NCBI GenBank assembly: GCA_019843655.1
Contig: JACDQD010000005.1
Coordinates: forward strand, 12,179,575-12,243,574
Source: Lethocerus indicus
Taxonomy: Eukaryota; Arthropoda; Insecta; Hemiptera; Belostomatidae
DNA: 64,000 bases
Direction of reading: 5' to 3'
In this document: in pieces, positions 1 to 12,000 of the stretch
Layout: every line of letters starts with the position of its first letter
How positions within the stretch are numbered: position 1 is the stretch's first letter
Translations under genes and position numbers: made by a program
Notes under the pieces: model-generated
The model's input: only the letters and a program-made list of their open reading frames with translations
Databases searched by the model: none
Told to the model about the DNA's origin: nothing

Positions 1-1459
1 ATATGATTGTACCAGAAGAGATATTTTGAGGAAATGGTAAACCGATTGACGATAGTGAAATCGGCACTGCTCTCTGACCAACGTGAGGAGACTACATATC
101 GTGCGGGTGGGATTGTGGGCAATTATTCTCGAAACAAAAGTTTCCATAAAAGGGGAATGGCGGGGAAAGTGGTGAACGGCCGCGGTTGGCGGGGCGGTGA
201 GGGGAGGGCGCTGGGTTTAAATTGGCCAATACTGGTTCGACGAGTGTGGGCCAGTACGTGCCGAATACTGATACGCCGGGTGGGCGCTGGCTGGACCCGG
301 GCCAGCGGCCCTCCCACCCCGGCGCCCTTCCCCACGTCTCAATCTCCACCGCCTCCTCCACTCAATCTCCACCGCTCCCCGCTGTCCCTCGCCACAACCC
401 CTGGAATTTGGGCGCCCCCTCCGACAATTTTCAACCGTGCCAAGAATTCCAAAAGAGGTGCAGGGATGTGCAATTGCACGTTGCTGGGATTTCTCATATT
501 CTACTCGACTCCTTGATACGCTTTTCATCATTCAGTTCCCTATCTTACTAACTAACTATGACAAACGTACCAAATTAATATTTTGGCTTCTCTGAACTCA
601 CATGTTAGAGATATCAAGGAGCCCGTTCGGACTATACATCTATATGCGGGAGCCATTTCTGTACTGATAAAATGGTGAATCGTCTGAAATGTAAGTCGTA
701 AAAATTCGTCCAAGGTGAAGATATCTTCTCAATTTATGACTTTTCCAATTCCTAACATGTGGGTCAGGTTCGCTTTTCATCGACTTTATTGGAATTGGGA
801 AAACGATCATACTATTTTATTAGTGATACATGTATATGAATAGACGTCCAACCGCGGCAATCAGGGAGGTGAACAAAAATAGTTATAAGGCCCCCCGTAA
901 AAATTCCCAACCCCATGTTTTAAAGCTAAGATATGCCCACTCCCACCAGCAAAATCACAACTGAAAGTCGTCCGATAATTTAGTCTGTGGCTTAGGGCCA
1001 AAACATTTCGCGAGATCCGCTAAGCATTTTACACCGACGACGGGTGGTCGCCGCTGGGTGATTCGAATTCGGACCGTTCCCCGAATGGAAATAGCGTCTA
1101 AGGAGATATGGCCCAGTCCTAATGGACCGTAAAAACGAATCTGGGGTCGGATCGTATTCAGCCTTCTTCGAATACCAGGAGGTCGTTTCATTTTTCAATA
1201 CACGTAGAAGGAGGGGCCCGCTTGGGCTAATCAGCCCATTTCTAAGGCGATTGTAAACTCTCGAGAGCGAGAGAGTTGGACTTATATAGAGAGGGGGAGG
1301 AGAACAAGAATGAAGTGCACTGAATTATTATTAACGGCTAAGTGAACGTTTATCAGTCTGCTATAGTCCTGCCGCCCACGGTGGCCTACACCTCCCCGAA
1401 TATCGGACATTTCCTTAGTTCTGTTTCCGCTCAGTACAAGTGGGATGTAGACACACACA

Positions 1460-1463
<4 letters not shown>
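1..1463. other. Non-coding, with a GC-rich patch
   Basis: Positions about 150-470 are clearly GC-richer (GGCGGGGAAAGTGG, CCTCCCACCCCGGCGCCC) and 1010-1230 moderately so. Overlapping frames of 60-170 residues exist on both strands in the GC patch, as expected where TA-rich stops are scarce; none shows a domain. I see no gene. Confidence 0.6.

Positions 1464-1515
<52 letters not shown>
1464..1515. repeat. (AT)n microsatellite
   Basis: About 26 AT units without interruption, preceded by a short (AC)n run (1451-1461). Confidence 0.96.
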
Positions 1516-1517
<2 letters not shown>

Positions 1518-4500
1518 CTGGTATTCCACATGCATCTATTGCCAATTTCAATTATGAACAAAAACCGTCTAACACAACTATTTTACCGAAGCGTCTAAAC
1601 TAATCTCCACTTTAAACACTACGGGTGAATTCTGTCGGCCCTCCCAAAACAATAAATAATTTCAAATGAAAACCCAGGGGATGACAAGAACCCAATGCCG
1701 GAAGCGGATCCGGTGTGAATAAATCATCGGTTTCTACCTGTCGGGAAGAGACCACCTGGGTGAGTCACTTCTCACTCCCTCGAGGGAGAGTGGAGAGGCG
1801 GGAGTGATTTGTTTCTCAACGCGCCCGGTAGCCCCTACTTGGGGGAGCCAGTGACTCCTGTTTAGAATACGCCCATTAATATGTCAACCGCAAACGCAAA
1901 GCCTTCGGAGAAAAGCCAGTGCCGGAGGGGACGATTCGGAAGACAGGGAGCCCGGAGAAAACTGGGACAGACTTAAGCAGACTGGTAAAGAGAAAACAAG
2001 AAACCCTTGCCCATACCACTGTATATTCAAAGAGAGAAATTAAAATTGTCTTGTGTTGTGTTTTATATAATACATTTTCATGTCTATTAATTAAATTATT
2101 ATTTGTAACATAAAATGATCGATAGATGATCCGCATATTTTTACTTATATTCATGCAACCAACATAATGGTTGAATTTTTATTAAGCAGTTTCGCACATA
2201 TGGAGATTAATTGAAGTAAAGTGTAAATTACTGATCTTTGCGATGTTGCGCAGATTTAACACTAAATCCTTATCAAACCGTAATATACGAAATAACCAAA
2301 TTAGACTTGCTATTAAAGCATGGGAAAGGACCGTCTTGCCGATCTTGCTTCAACCTTCGGGTGACTGCAAGTTGTCCTAATTCTGAGCCGGGGTAAAATT
2401 CTTTAGAATTTGTGTACATAAACATATCGTTGCGTGGAAATGTGTCCAACTCGAGGATTCCATTCAACTCTTGTGGAATCAATGGCAGACAGTGAGAAGG
2501 ACCAAAAGCCACGATTAGTCCTCAGGGCTCCCTCAGACCGTTCGAACGGAATTAGTCTCCGTGTGCGAGATGAACTCGGACTGTATTGATCCGCGTCACC
2601 GGTGGCTGGTCAAAACTATAATTAAATTTCTTGGAATACGCACCGGGCAGGAAATGCCGGCGGTTTTCAAACGAACCCGACGTTCCGGGCATTCGTGAAC
2701 TGCCGTGACGGAGATGGACAAACAGTGAATACATCTCGGCCTCTTCACGATCATAAATGACGATCGCTCACTTATAGAAGTCGTGTGGACAATAAAAATC
2801 AAAATCCGGCGGTTGTTTCTTTTATTGGGGTGGCGTGGGGGGGATGGTCCGCGAAGGTTCGGAATAACACATCCATGCGCCTATACTTCCCACCATACCC
2901 CAAAGGACGCTTTATACTATACCACAGAATTTAAGACCGAAGCTTGACTGCTAGATTTGTTTAATAACCCATTCCCGTTAATCAAACAGCCCGGTTAAGT
3001 AATTTTCCCACCGCTTACTATCTTGTCCCACTAATACTCCCGATAGTGGAATCGGGGCGCGGGTTAATCTTAATTGGGGAAGACGACTCCCTCTAGCGTA
3101 TTATTAGTCGCCGGTGGAGGATATGAATCAGTAATGACCGTGAGGGGGCCAGCAGCGCAAGAGAGGAAACGCGGAGGAACCGCGCCCGATAAGGCGGGCC
3201 GCCAACCTGTTGCAATTGTTGCAAGGCCCATTGTTGCGAAACGGCTTTTTTTCTTTTAACGGGCGCGCACGTAAACATCGAGACCAAAAGATATGGGAAG
3301 CAAGAGTTTGGGAATAGGTCCAAGGTCCCTCCCTCGCCTCCACAAACGGCACCTTTGTGAAGCAATCTCCTCCCCGAGTCGGAGTCCTCCTTCCTTCCGA
3401 CAATAGCTCCCGCTGACACGGTTTTTACGCCCGGCTGGACGTTAACCTGAAATAATTACATTTTACGAATGAAATCCGTAATTTTTACACCGGGCGAATA
3501 ACAGGATATACGCTCCTAGGCCTTTTGCGTAAAATGGGGTGAAAAAGGGTCGACAGTCTTGCTGCCAGAAGCGGCGAGAAGATCCTCGTAATTTATGCGA
3601 ACTCAAAATTCGGAGGAATTATCTACAACAATTTATTTCGATAAGCATATTTTTATCGATGTATAATTTCAATCAATTTCAATGACGAACTTCATATTTC
3701 GAATTTCATAAACTATTGGGTTCGGCATATCATAAATTATACGCGGACACGCGTAAATAAAACCTATGCGGTCTTATAACAGAAGTCTAGGGTCAGTATA
3801 TTGGTTAAGGACATATATTAATTTTTCTATATCTATCTCATATCTACGGAAATTTAAATGTGTAAATGAAAACCTACCTCTTGCATACTTTATAGTACTC
3901 ATTTAAACCTAACATGTTAGCTGCGTGATTGATTTGAAGATCGGTCGTAAATTGTAATCGGTAACAATTTGGGTGATAGGGGAGGGAAATTCATACGGCG
4001 ATAATCGTAAACGGAACTTTTAAATGGGACGAAAACCCTTAAGGACGATATCGTCTGGATGGTCGGAGGAATCAATACTGGACGACAATAGAAATAAATG
4101 ACACCGTCCGTCCGCCATCGGGGATCGTTTCGAAATTCAAATGGGCGGTGGGCGATCCGTTATAGCAGCCGGTCCCATTGTCTGGCAAGGAAATAAGCTG
4201 TAAATAGTCGAATAATAGGGGACGGATCTGCACTGTGGGAGCCGTCCTGACACCTCCGCCATTAATGCCGCACAAATCCCGGTGCCGAGGATAAATCTCG
4301 GCTCCGCCTCGTAAACAGGTCGCCCCCAGCCACTGGGGGATAATATAAAGACAATACGCACCCAGAGTGTCCCAACTTATCGCTATTTATCTCCCCAATT
4401 TGAATAAATGCAAGGCACCCCGAGCAGGATCTTTGAATCATTCTTACCTACCGCAGCTGCACATTCGGTCCAGAATACCAACAACGCCCTTCGTTGCGTA

Positions 4501-6276
4501 GATTCCTGAAAAATAACTTTTCATTTTCCCAATTCATAAAAACTACTTTCTGTCTTTAAACTAAATCATAAATTCAGCTTTACTGCATTTTTAATGGAAG
4601 GTTGCTGATGAGAAACTAAGATGATCAAAAATCATGTAGACGGCAGGAGACAGAAAATCATACGTGTTCAAACACACAACCAAATACCTTTAAAGACATT
4701 CTATAGTGACATTCCTATAATATATTTATGTCAATGAAAGAGAGCATCATTATTTCTGATGATGATGAAAAGTGGCGAGAACCGGAAATGTGTTTAGAAT
4801 AACATCAAACCATCGATTTGAATCCAAATCCTCGCGGGCCACCTAACATGAACTTTGATTGCCGTATTTCATGTAACGATTAATTTCTTCCATCACAACC
4901 GCAAGCAAAAAAAGAAAAAGAATGGGAATGGTGCGGTGTTAATGAGTTGTAAAATAACCAAAAATCAATCTTCAGAGTGGGAATCCCAGTCTTATACGGC
5001 CCTCGAAGGATTGATTAACGTAACTCGTAACATATTCGGCCTTGATGTTTTAAACATGTTGTTATTACGGTTAAGGTAACAGTTTTGACTCGAAGAGCGG
5101 ACGCCATTCTTTTCAAGAGGCGTCGGTGGGTGTCGCCGGAGGCCGTTGATATCTCAAATCTCGCATGCTCAACTAGGACCGGAATATTTTATCGACAGAA
5201 CTCTTAATTAATTGACCGAAGCAACGAACCAAGTCCTCGAAAATGAGAATGCAATTTACAAACATCCGTCCTGCATTGTTGATTTTAGTAACCTTGGCCT
5301 GCCGATAACCCAATAATAATAAACTGAACAGATAATCCATCTTTAATATGTCAGACTGGCAGACTAATATTAAGATACTCTAAATTTCCGTTTTAATATA
5401 AGTACCGTAACCGTGTAATGAGTCTGACGTAACTGACGTCTTGAAGCTAACTTCAAATTCAAGTCAATCCAAGAGTACCGCATCGGATATGGGATGTACA
5501 GCGGGAAAGGGGGCAAGCTAACTGTAATGAAGTCCGGGACTAATTGCATATTCATGCACCAGAACCGGGAGGGTAAACAATGGGAGAGATGACGCCTAAC
5601 CCAAGGTCACTAATCTCGAACAGGAATTTGTTTTCTCGTCCGAATCGGCTCCTTTTCGTTAATACCGATCTCACTCAATTGGATACTAAACAAAAAAATT
5701 AAAATGTGGTGAGTAAACCTAACAAGTCCAGGATTCATTTTTTCTTTATATCTTACCTCGAAGGGGGGGGGGGTTATAGTATTTAATTCTTAGATATGTA
5801 ATAAACCCATTATTACAGCAGTAAACAATTCTACTATAAATAAAGATTTGAACTAATAAAAATTTTCTTATTTATAATATAATTGGTTTATAAAAGTGCG
5901 TTGTGGATAACGGAAATAGTTACCACAAATTAATAATCATAACCATTGCCCTGAAAACATCGACTTTAATAAAAAATTGAAAAAAATAACATTCTGGCTT
6001 TACATTCTCCACGCTCCAGTAAAATCTTTCCGCAGGCCAGTCCTGACCTAGGGCTTGAGTTATCTCACAGGTTCCGGCCTACAAAATAACCGAATTATTA
6101 TTAGACGTTAAAGGGGAAAATCGCCATATGGTTGAGTTTCGTCAACCACTCTAAACGAAGAGTCCTGTTAATTTGACGCCCGAGATAAATCGACTGTTAA
6201 ACGAGCGCCGATCGGTGACTTCATTCCCGGAACGGAGGGACAAGTGAGCGGATCGAAACGAGAAGGCGTCCGAGAA
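1516..6276. other. Non-coding; nothing recognised
   Basis: AT-rich DNA with short GC-richer stretches (about 1680-1870, 2570-2760, 3060-3430). A run of eleven G lies at 5763-5773. No frame shows a domain or codon bias, and no splice-delimited exon was recognised. Confidence 0.55.
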
Positions 6277-6341
6277 TGGGAAAGGGAGGGAGAGAGGGAG
6301 AGATAGGGAGAAGAGAGAAAGAGGGAGAGAGAGAGAGAGTG
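6277..6341 (+). promoter_or_regulatory. GAGA-rich polypurine tract
   Basis: About 65 bp of almost pure G and A, ending in eight or so GA units, with many GAGAG cores. GAGAG is the binding core of insect GAGA factor (Trithorax-like) and such tracts are common at promoters and Polycomb elements. The sequence shows the tract; the regulatory role is inferred. Confidence 0.45.
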
Positions 6342-8579
6342 AGTCTCGCGAAGGGGTTCCTAGTTTCCTGTCGGAGGAGCCTATTTGTTCACTAGGAATG
6401 ATGCAAACGTCTCGAACGGGCTAATTGAGCCGGTGACAAATCGACCAATAACAGAGGACCCCCAAGGAGATCCACCACTTACGACGGTGAGGCCGTGTCC
6501 GGGGGTTCCGTCATCACCCGGCCTAGGCCACTTCTCATCTTCGTTACCGCTTCAATATTATCCACCTGGTATCCGTACGCAGCCATGGCCCGGAACCTGC
6601 TGTTACGCAATTACCATTACCGGTTCTGGGAAAATAAAGCTTTAAAAATTTCCCCATTATAAAATGAACCGTGAAATATTCGAGCGGAACAACTTGAAAC
6701 ATCCACTGGATCGTAATTTTAATTGCTTTCGCTGACTCAAAATTATTTCCATTTAAGGTATACGCGGGGAGGAGAAGTCACTGTTTGACACCTTAATGAC
6801 CACGCAGTGCAATTGCAGACATTTTTAAGAAAATTTTCACAAATTATACATTTCCGAAGAACATTTTTTGTTCTACATCATAGAGAAGAGGAATGCGTAT
6901 GAGAAATTTCACACTACTATAGTTTTCTGGAGAAGGATCGGCAAATACAAAATATCTATCTAATCGTTACCATAATTTGACATCGTTGTAGAACTCTATT
7001 CTTAATAAATCTATGGTTACTTATTCAGCATGTATTGCAATATATAAGCAACGATTATAGCTTTATTCTCATATACATCTCATATAACAGGTTCACATCT
7101 ATCTCAAAATGCGGAAAAAATATTACAAAATTCGTTTGTGATGTCATACGTTTTATTTTCTAAATGGGACGACCCGTTCGGAAGAAAATGACCTTTAAAA
7201 GTTATTTTGCAATACGTATCGTCTATCTTCTATTATCTTGCACAAGTCCTGTTCTGGTGCTCGTCACGCGACCGTGTCCGCCGCTCGAATCATTATAAAT
7301 CTCATTGTTAATGACTTGGGAATTATTTTCTAAATTGAGACCTTGCGACAACCTCAGAGCCGTCGTTTGCGGCTTGTCAAATCGCAAACGACTCGTTAGG
7401 AAACGCTCCGCCTCTCGCCACCCGCGCCTTTAAACCAGAAGTTCAACAGTGGACTTCGATCTAGTAAGATCAGTCAAACAATAAAAAATATATAAACATA
7501 AGTATAAGTAATTCGGATTTTAAAAGAAACGATCGGATGCCACTGAAAACCCTTAGAGCCTTCACTATTGCCCGAATTTTAATCACTCCAAGTTAATAGA
7601 TGCCGTCCCTCAACGATAACCCTTATTGTTTGAAATGTGATACCGTATCAAATATGCCGCATTGAATTTCAAGAATAAATCGTTCGAAATCTACTTTCAA
7701 TGAATGGATATCGGAGATGATAACGACCAGAGAGCGAGCTACGAATTTTCCCTGGGTATGATTTAATAATATCGGGCCGTGAAGGCGCTGATGATAGACG
7801 CTTTGCAGGCTAGAGTGATAAATGTAGGCTCTCAGCTCGGTCCAACACTAACAAGACTTGGAACCGAATAAACAGCCGTAACTGATGAACAGTTATGCGT
7901 CCGTTGGGTGGTGTTTTGTGGGGCGGGGGCATTACAATGTAGGGGGCATAAATCATTACAAATTAATCTGGACCGCCTCCTCTAATTGTGTCGCCTCTCA
8001 TTCGACCCTACGCCCCTCTTTGGGACCCTTATACACCTCAGCTCCATTTGTATACTTCATAATTTATTATTTATGAAGTGGGAAAACGTCTGATTATCCG
8101 ACCTGTCCGATGGTCGGTGAGGGGGAAAGGGTCTAATAATGTAAGCGTTCTGTTGGAATTTATAGTTTTCCGATCGATCCGACAAGTATTACAATATTGG
8201 AAGACTATAAAACGTATTACCGTAACAATACAATTTTACAAAAAAGCGAATGAAAATTCAATTTGATAAAAGAGATAATAAATAGATTAAAATATCAACA
8301 CGCTGTAATGGCGAGCAATTCACACCGACTGGATTCAATATTTTCAAATTGGATATATTTTTTAATTTTCCGGCATTTTCTTCTGACCCACCTAAAACTT
8401 TTAGGAAAACTACGGGCGGCTCAAGTACACGCGTAGCCTTTTAGACATAGATGCGGGTGATACCTCTCAAAAATGACAAGCAACCGTCAAGGATTAAAAA
8501 ATAAAACTCCATACGACTACTTCTAGAGTTTGAAATAAATATCTGCCCTGTCATGGAAATAAAAAGCTAGATAACTCGG
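6342..8579. other. Non-coding AT-rich DNA; nothing recognised
   Basis: No coding frame above background, no repeat of note. Short GC-richer stretch at about 7370-7450. Confidence 0.55.
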
Positions 8580-9060
8580 ATAAAGACTGGAGTAAGAAGG
8601 AGAGGGCCTCCGGGGGAGCGCGTCAGGACGGTAAATCGAGGGCTCGACTGCCGGCGGCCCGTTGTCAACACAGATAGCGGTGTAAACCCGGCTTCACCGG
8701 TAATTGCCCTTTTAGAATCGCCACCCCGAGTTATAGATCTGGCCGGAGAGAGGGGGCGGCTCCAACTGTAACGGGCTAAATACCGCCCCGACGAGCGACC
8801 GACCTCCCCTCTCCCACGAGAGCTCTATCTCCGCGTCGCATTGTACTGTCGCCGGCTCCGAACAGGCCACGATTTAGGTGTCACTTAGTTTACGGGGCCC
8901 GCCAAAGGAGCGCCGCCCGTCCGCTTAAAACCATCAGATAAACGGCCGCGCATCACTTCGACCACTCTTTTACTCCGAGTTCACCTCCTTCGGCACCGCC
9001 GCCCTCCCCCCCCATCCCCCAACCTGCTTTCCCGCGTTCGGACAGTTAGACCCAACAATA
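8580..9060. promoter_or_regulatory. GC-rich block, candidate conserved non-coding element
   Basis: About 480 bp with far higher GC than its flanks (GGCCTCCGGGGGAGCGCG, CTGCCGGCGGCCCG, CGGGGCCCGCCAAAGG). It contains no sizeable open frame on either strand, even though GC-rich DNA favours long frames, so it is not an exon. Blocks like this inside an AT-rich desert beside a patterning gene are often enhancers or Polycomb elements. Confidence 0.3.
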
Positions 9061-12000
9061 TACCGGATTGTGACAATCGTAGAGGTTGAGGCTGAAATAT
9101 GCGCTGTAATTCACGCCCCAAGAGCGACCCGGTTTTTGAGTCTGACCGTGGCAAGTCGAGATGGAAAATCTCGAGAGTAATATTACCTGAAAATTTTAGG
9201 TAAGGATCTTGAGAGGTTTGTTGCAGTTTTTATGACCTTATAAACGAATTTGAACAGAAATTGCCAAATATTAACTTCGTAAATGCGTTCTTCGGTAAGC
9301 TTTACACTCTCCCTGGATTTGGAAGTCGGCGTTATAGAAAGGCCGATATATTCCTTCCAGAAACAGCCAATTTAACTTTTAGGAATTTTGTAGCTCCACA
9401 GCAACCTGGCGATCATAAAGTTTATTTCGATATTTCGTGAAAGTTGTCAGCATCCCTGAAATTATTTACTACTCCTATATAACTTCCATTGTTGTTTTTA
9501 ATATTCTTTGACCACATTAAATACAAACCAACATTTAATATAACTATTAAATAAAAACCTAAATATTTAAACTAATATTATCACAAGTTAGGTATTATCC
9601 ATTTACTCACGAATTATCCAAAAGTGCATACCTGACCTATACTCTGCAACCGAGGACCAGATCCGGTTCTACCGGAAGTCGGTCGTTCCAAAAGTTCAAA
9701 CGTGTCGTTTATATTTTGCGAAGGCGTTCTACGCCGAGCCTCCACCGTGACCGAGCCGGTGAAGCGTGCATCTGCGCTTCGATTTGCATGGCACCTCCCA
9801 ATTAAAATTTCGTGATATACTCTCCATACAACCGGAGAATCCGTCCGGCCCCGAGGTAACGAACCCCCGTCGTGTCGGGCCGTTTCGACGCGGACATAAT
9901 TTCATTTTCCGTTGGCACCGGAGATTTTACCAATTAGCACGGGCTTTCGGCCTCCGTCGCAGGTGACGACGATTAATGCGTTTCAAAAAAAATATTGCCG
10001 CCGGCCGAGGGCCCCGTTATGCAAAAGGAAAAGTTCCGGATATGGAAAAGGGTGCGAACCCCGCCCGAGATCGGAGCGAAACACACAGTCATCGCTCCGG
10101 AGTCACAGGCCTCCTTCGTGAATGGTCGGCTAATGAGGTGCACGCGGCAAAGGGTGTAATTTACACCGGAGCGAGAGAGGAATAGAGAAAGACACGGGCA
10201 TAAACAACCCTTGTACAAACAGGGATGCATTGTCATAGTTGTACAATCGGTACTATTTTAAGTGGGGTGATCAATCATATGGCCGGGGATAAGAAAGGGG
10301 GGGTGATGACTGGTCCAAGCCGCCTCGACAAAGGTTAACACCCTTCAATCGGTTTCTGTAACGCTCCCGCTCCGTGAGTCTCGTTTCGAACGGACTTCTT
10401 TTATACCGACCGTTAAAGTCTCCCCATTTTCGGACGAGTCCAAGCCGGGAAACAAACTGCTTTGCAAGTACGAGTATAGAAGAATTATTATGGAAGAAAG
10501 AACGGTGTATTTTCAACGCAAACAACTAAATAAATCCCAATCCCTTGACCTAGTATTTTCTAACCAAATAAGGAATATTCCGTTCGAAGAGTACTTCGTT
10601 AGTAGCATAAAGGCGTAGGTAACTAAATACTTACTATTAACCAATATTATTGTTGTCGTTCGCCCTCTACTACCCAATGCTGTCAAATGTTTTGGAACAA
10701 ATGGTGACTCAAATAAATGGTGGAATAGATGATTCTTATAGGCAAAGAGATTATATATAAAATTATTTTAAATTTATTTATTGAGAAATAAATCATTTCA
10801 TCATTTACGGCATTATAGTCTTTATTCTTAGCCTAGTAATAGGAAGTTTATTAGTTAGAAAGAAAATGTATATCAATTATATTTAACACTCATTTGCTAG
10901 TATCACAAGAAGAATATTCGATGTAATTCTCCGACATCAGAAAGATTTCCTCCGGGGGAAGCGCAGACCGGACATCCGTACCGACATTCCATTTCTGTGG
11001 GGTGGTGCATTTCAATTAAAATTTAATATCAGTCGGGCGGCGGAGGGTGATGAATGGACCCGATCAAGATCTCCCGGGTTATGGCGATGAAGCGTGGCCG
11101 CTGTGGATTCGGGCCTTCACTTCCGCGTCACGTTCCTCCGCCACACACCACAAGATATCATCTTCAACGTTTCCCTCAAGGGTCCGCCTGCATTTAAACA
11201 CATGTTTTTGTCTATACCCTTCGTTATCCCCATTTCTGCCCGTTTCCTCGAAGCTTTTTTAGGAGAGAATATTTCACTATTGTCCCTATGGAATAAGGAA
11301 TAAACCATCTGTTCAGAGTAAATTGCTGCGTGTAAATAGGCTTAACCTGTATATTTATTTATGTTTATTACATTATGTCCAGTATAAACAGTTTTTTTAT
11401 CTAGTTGTTTTTTTGTCGATATTTTAACTACTTCTATATTTCGTTTACCTTACTAGCCGAAAAATATGAGCGAGGAAATAATTCTACATGAATCGTGTAG
11501 CAAGAGTTTTCGTAATCGTGACCGCTAAGTTTGTTAGGATCGGTTCTTGTATAAAAATACGAACGTATGGACGTTTTGTGTAATAACGCAATTGTGCTTT
11601 AATTATCTTACTTTATATCAGTAAATTATGTTTTAAGGGATGATTATTTCAATTCTAGTGAGTATCCTACAGTTTATGAATTCCTTTTTCCCCAATTGAT
11701 GGAGAAGCATTTCGAAATCACTGGAACCGACATAACTTACTGTTTAAAGCGACACGGTGGTTGACCGAATTTTCCTTCAATGTTCCTGAATAACTTTTCC
11801 CATCTAATGGGAATGTGCAATGGGAAATTCCGAAGTGGTTTAATCCCATTGGTGGACCACATTATCCTTCATTTACAAATTTAAATTATTCAAATACATT
11901 ATTAAATATTTCATATCTAATGTGCAGAAACTTTACAATTTCCAATGTAAATCTGGGCTAGTCATTCCGCGAAGCCTCGACGGTCTCCGCCGCGGTCGAA

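Noticed and set aside
1040..1090. tRNA B-box-like GATTCGAATTC
   Set aside because: No matching A box or cloverleaf could be drawn around it.
1282..1557. Frames on both strands with YIYIYI runs
   Set aside because: Direct products of the (AT)n microsatellite; the same applies near 41.1, 51.6 and 59.8 kb.
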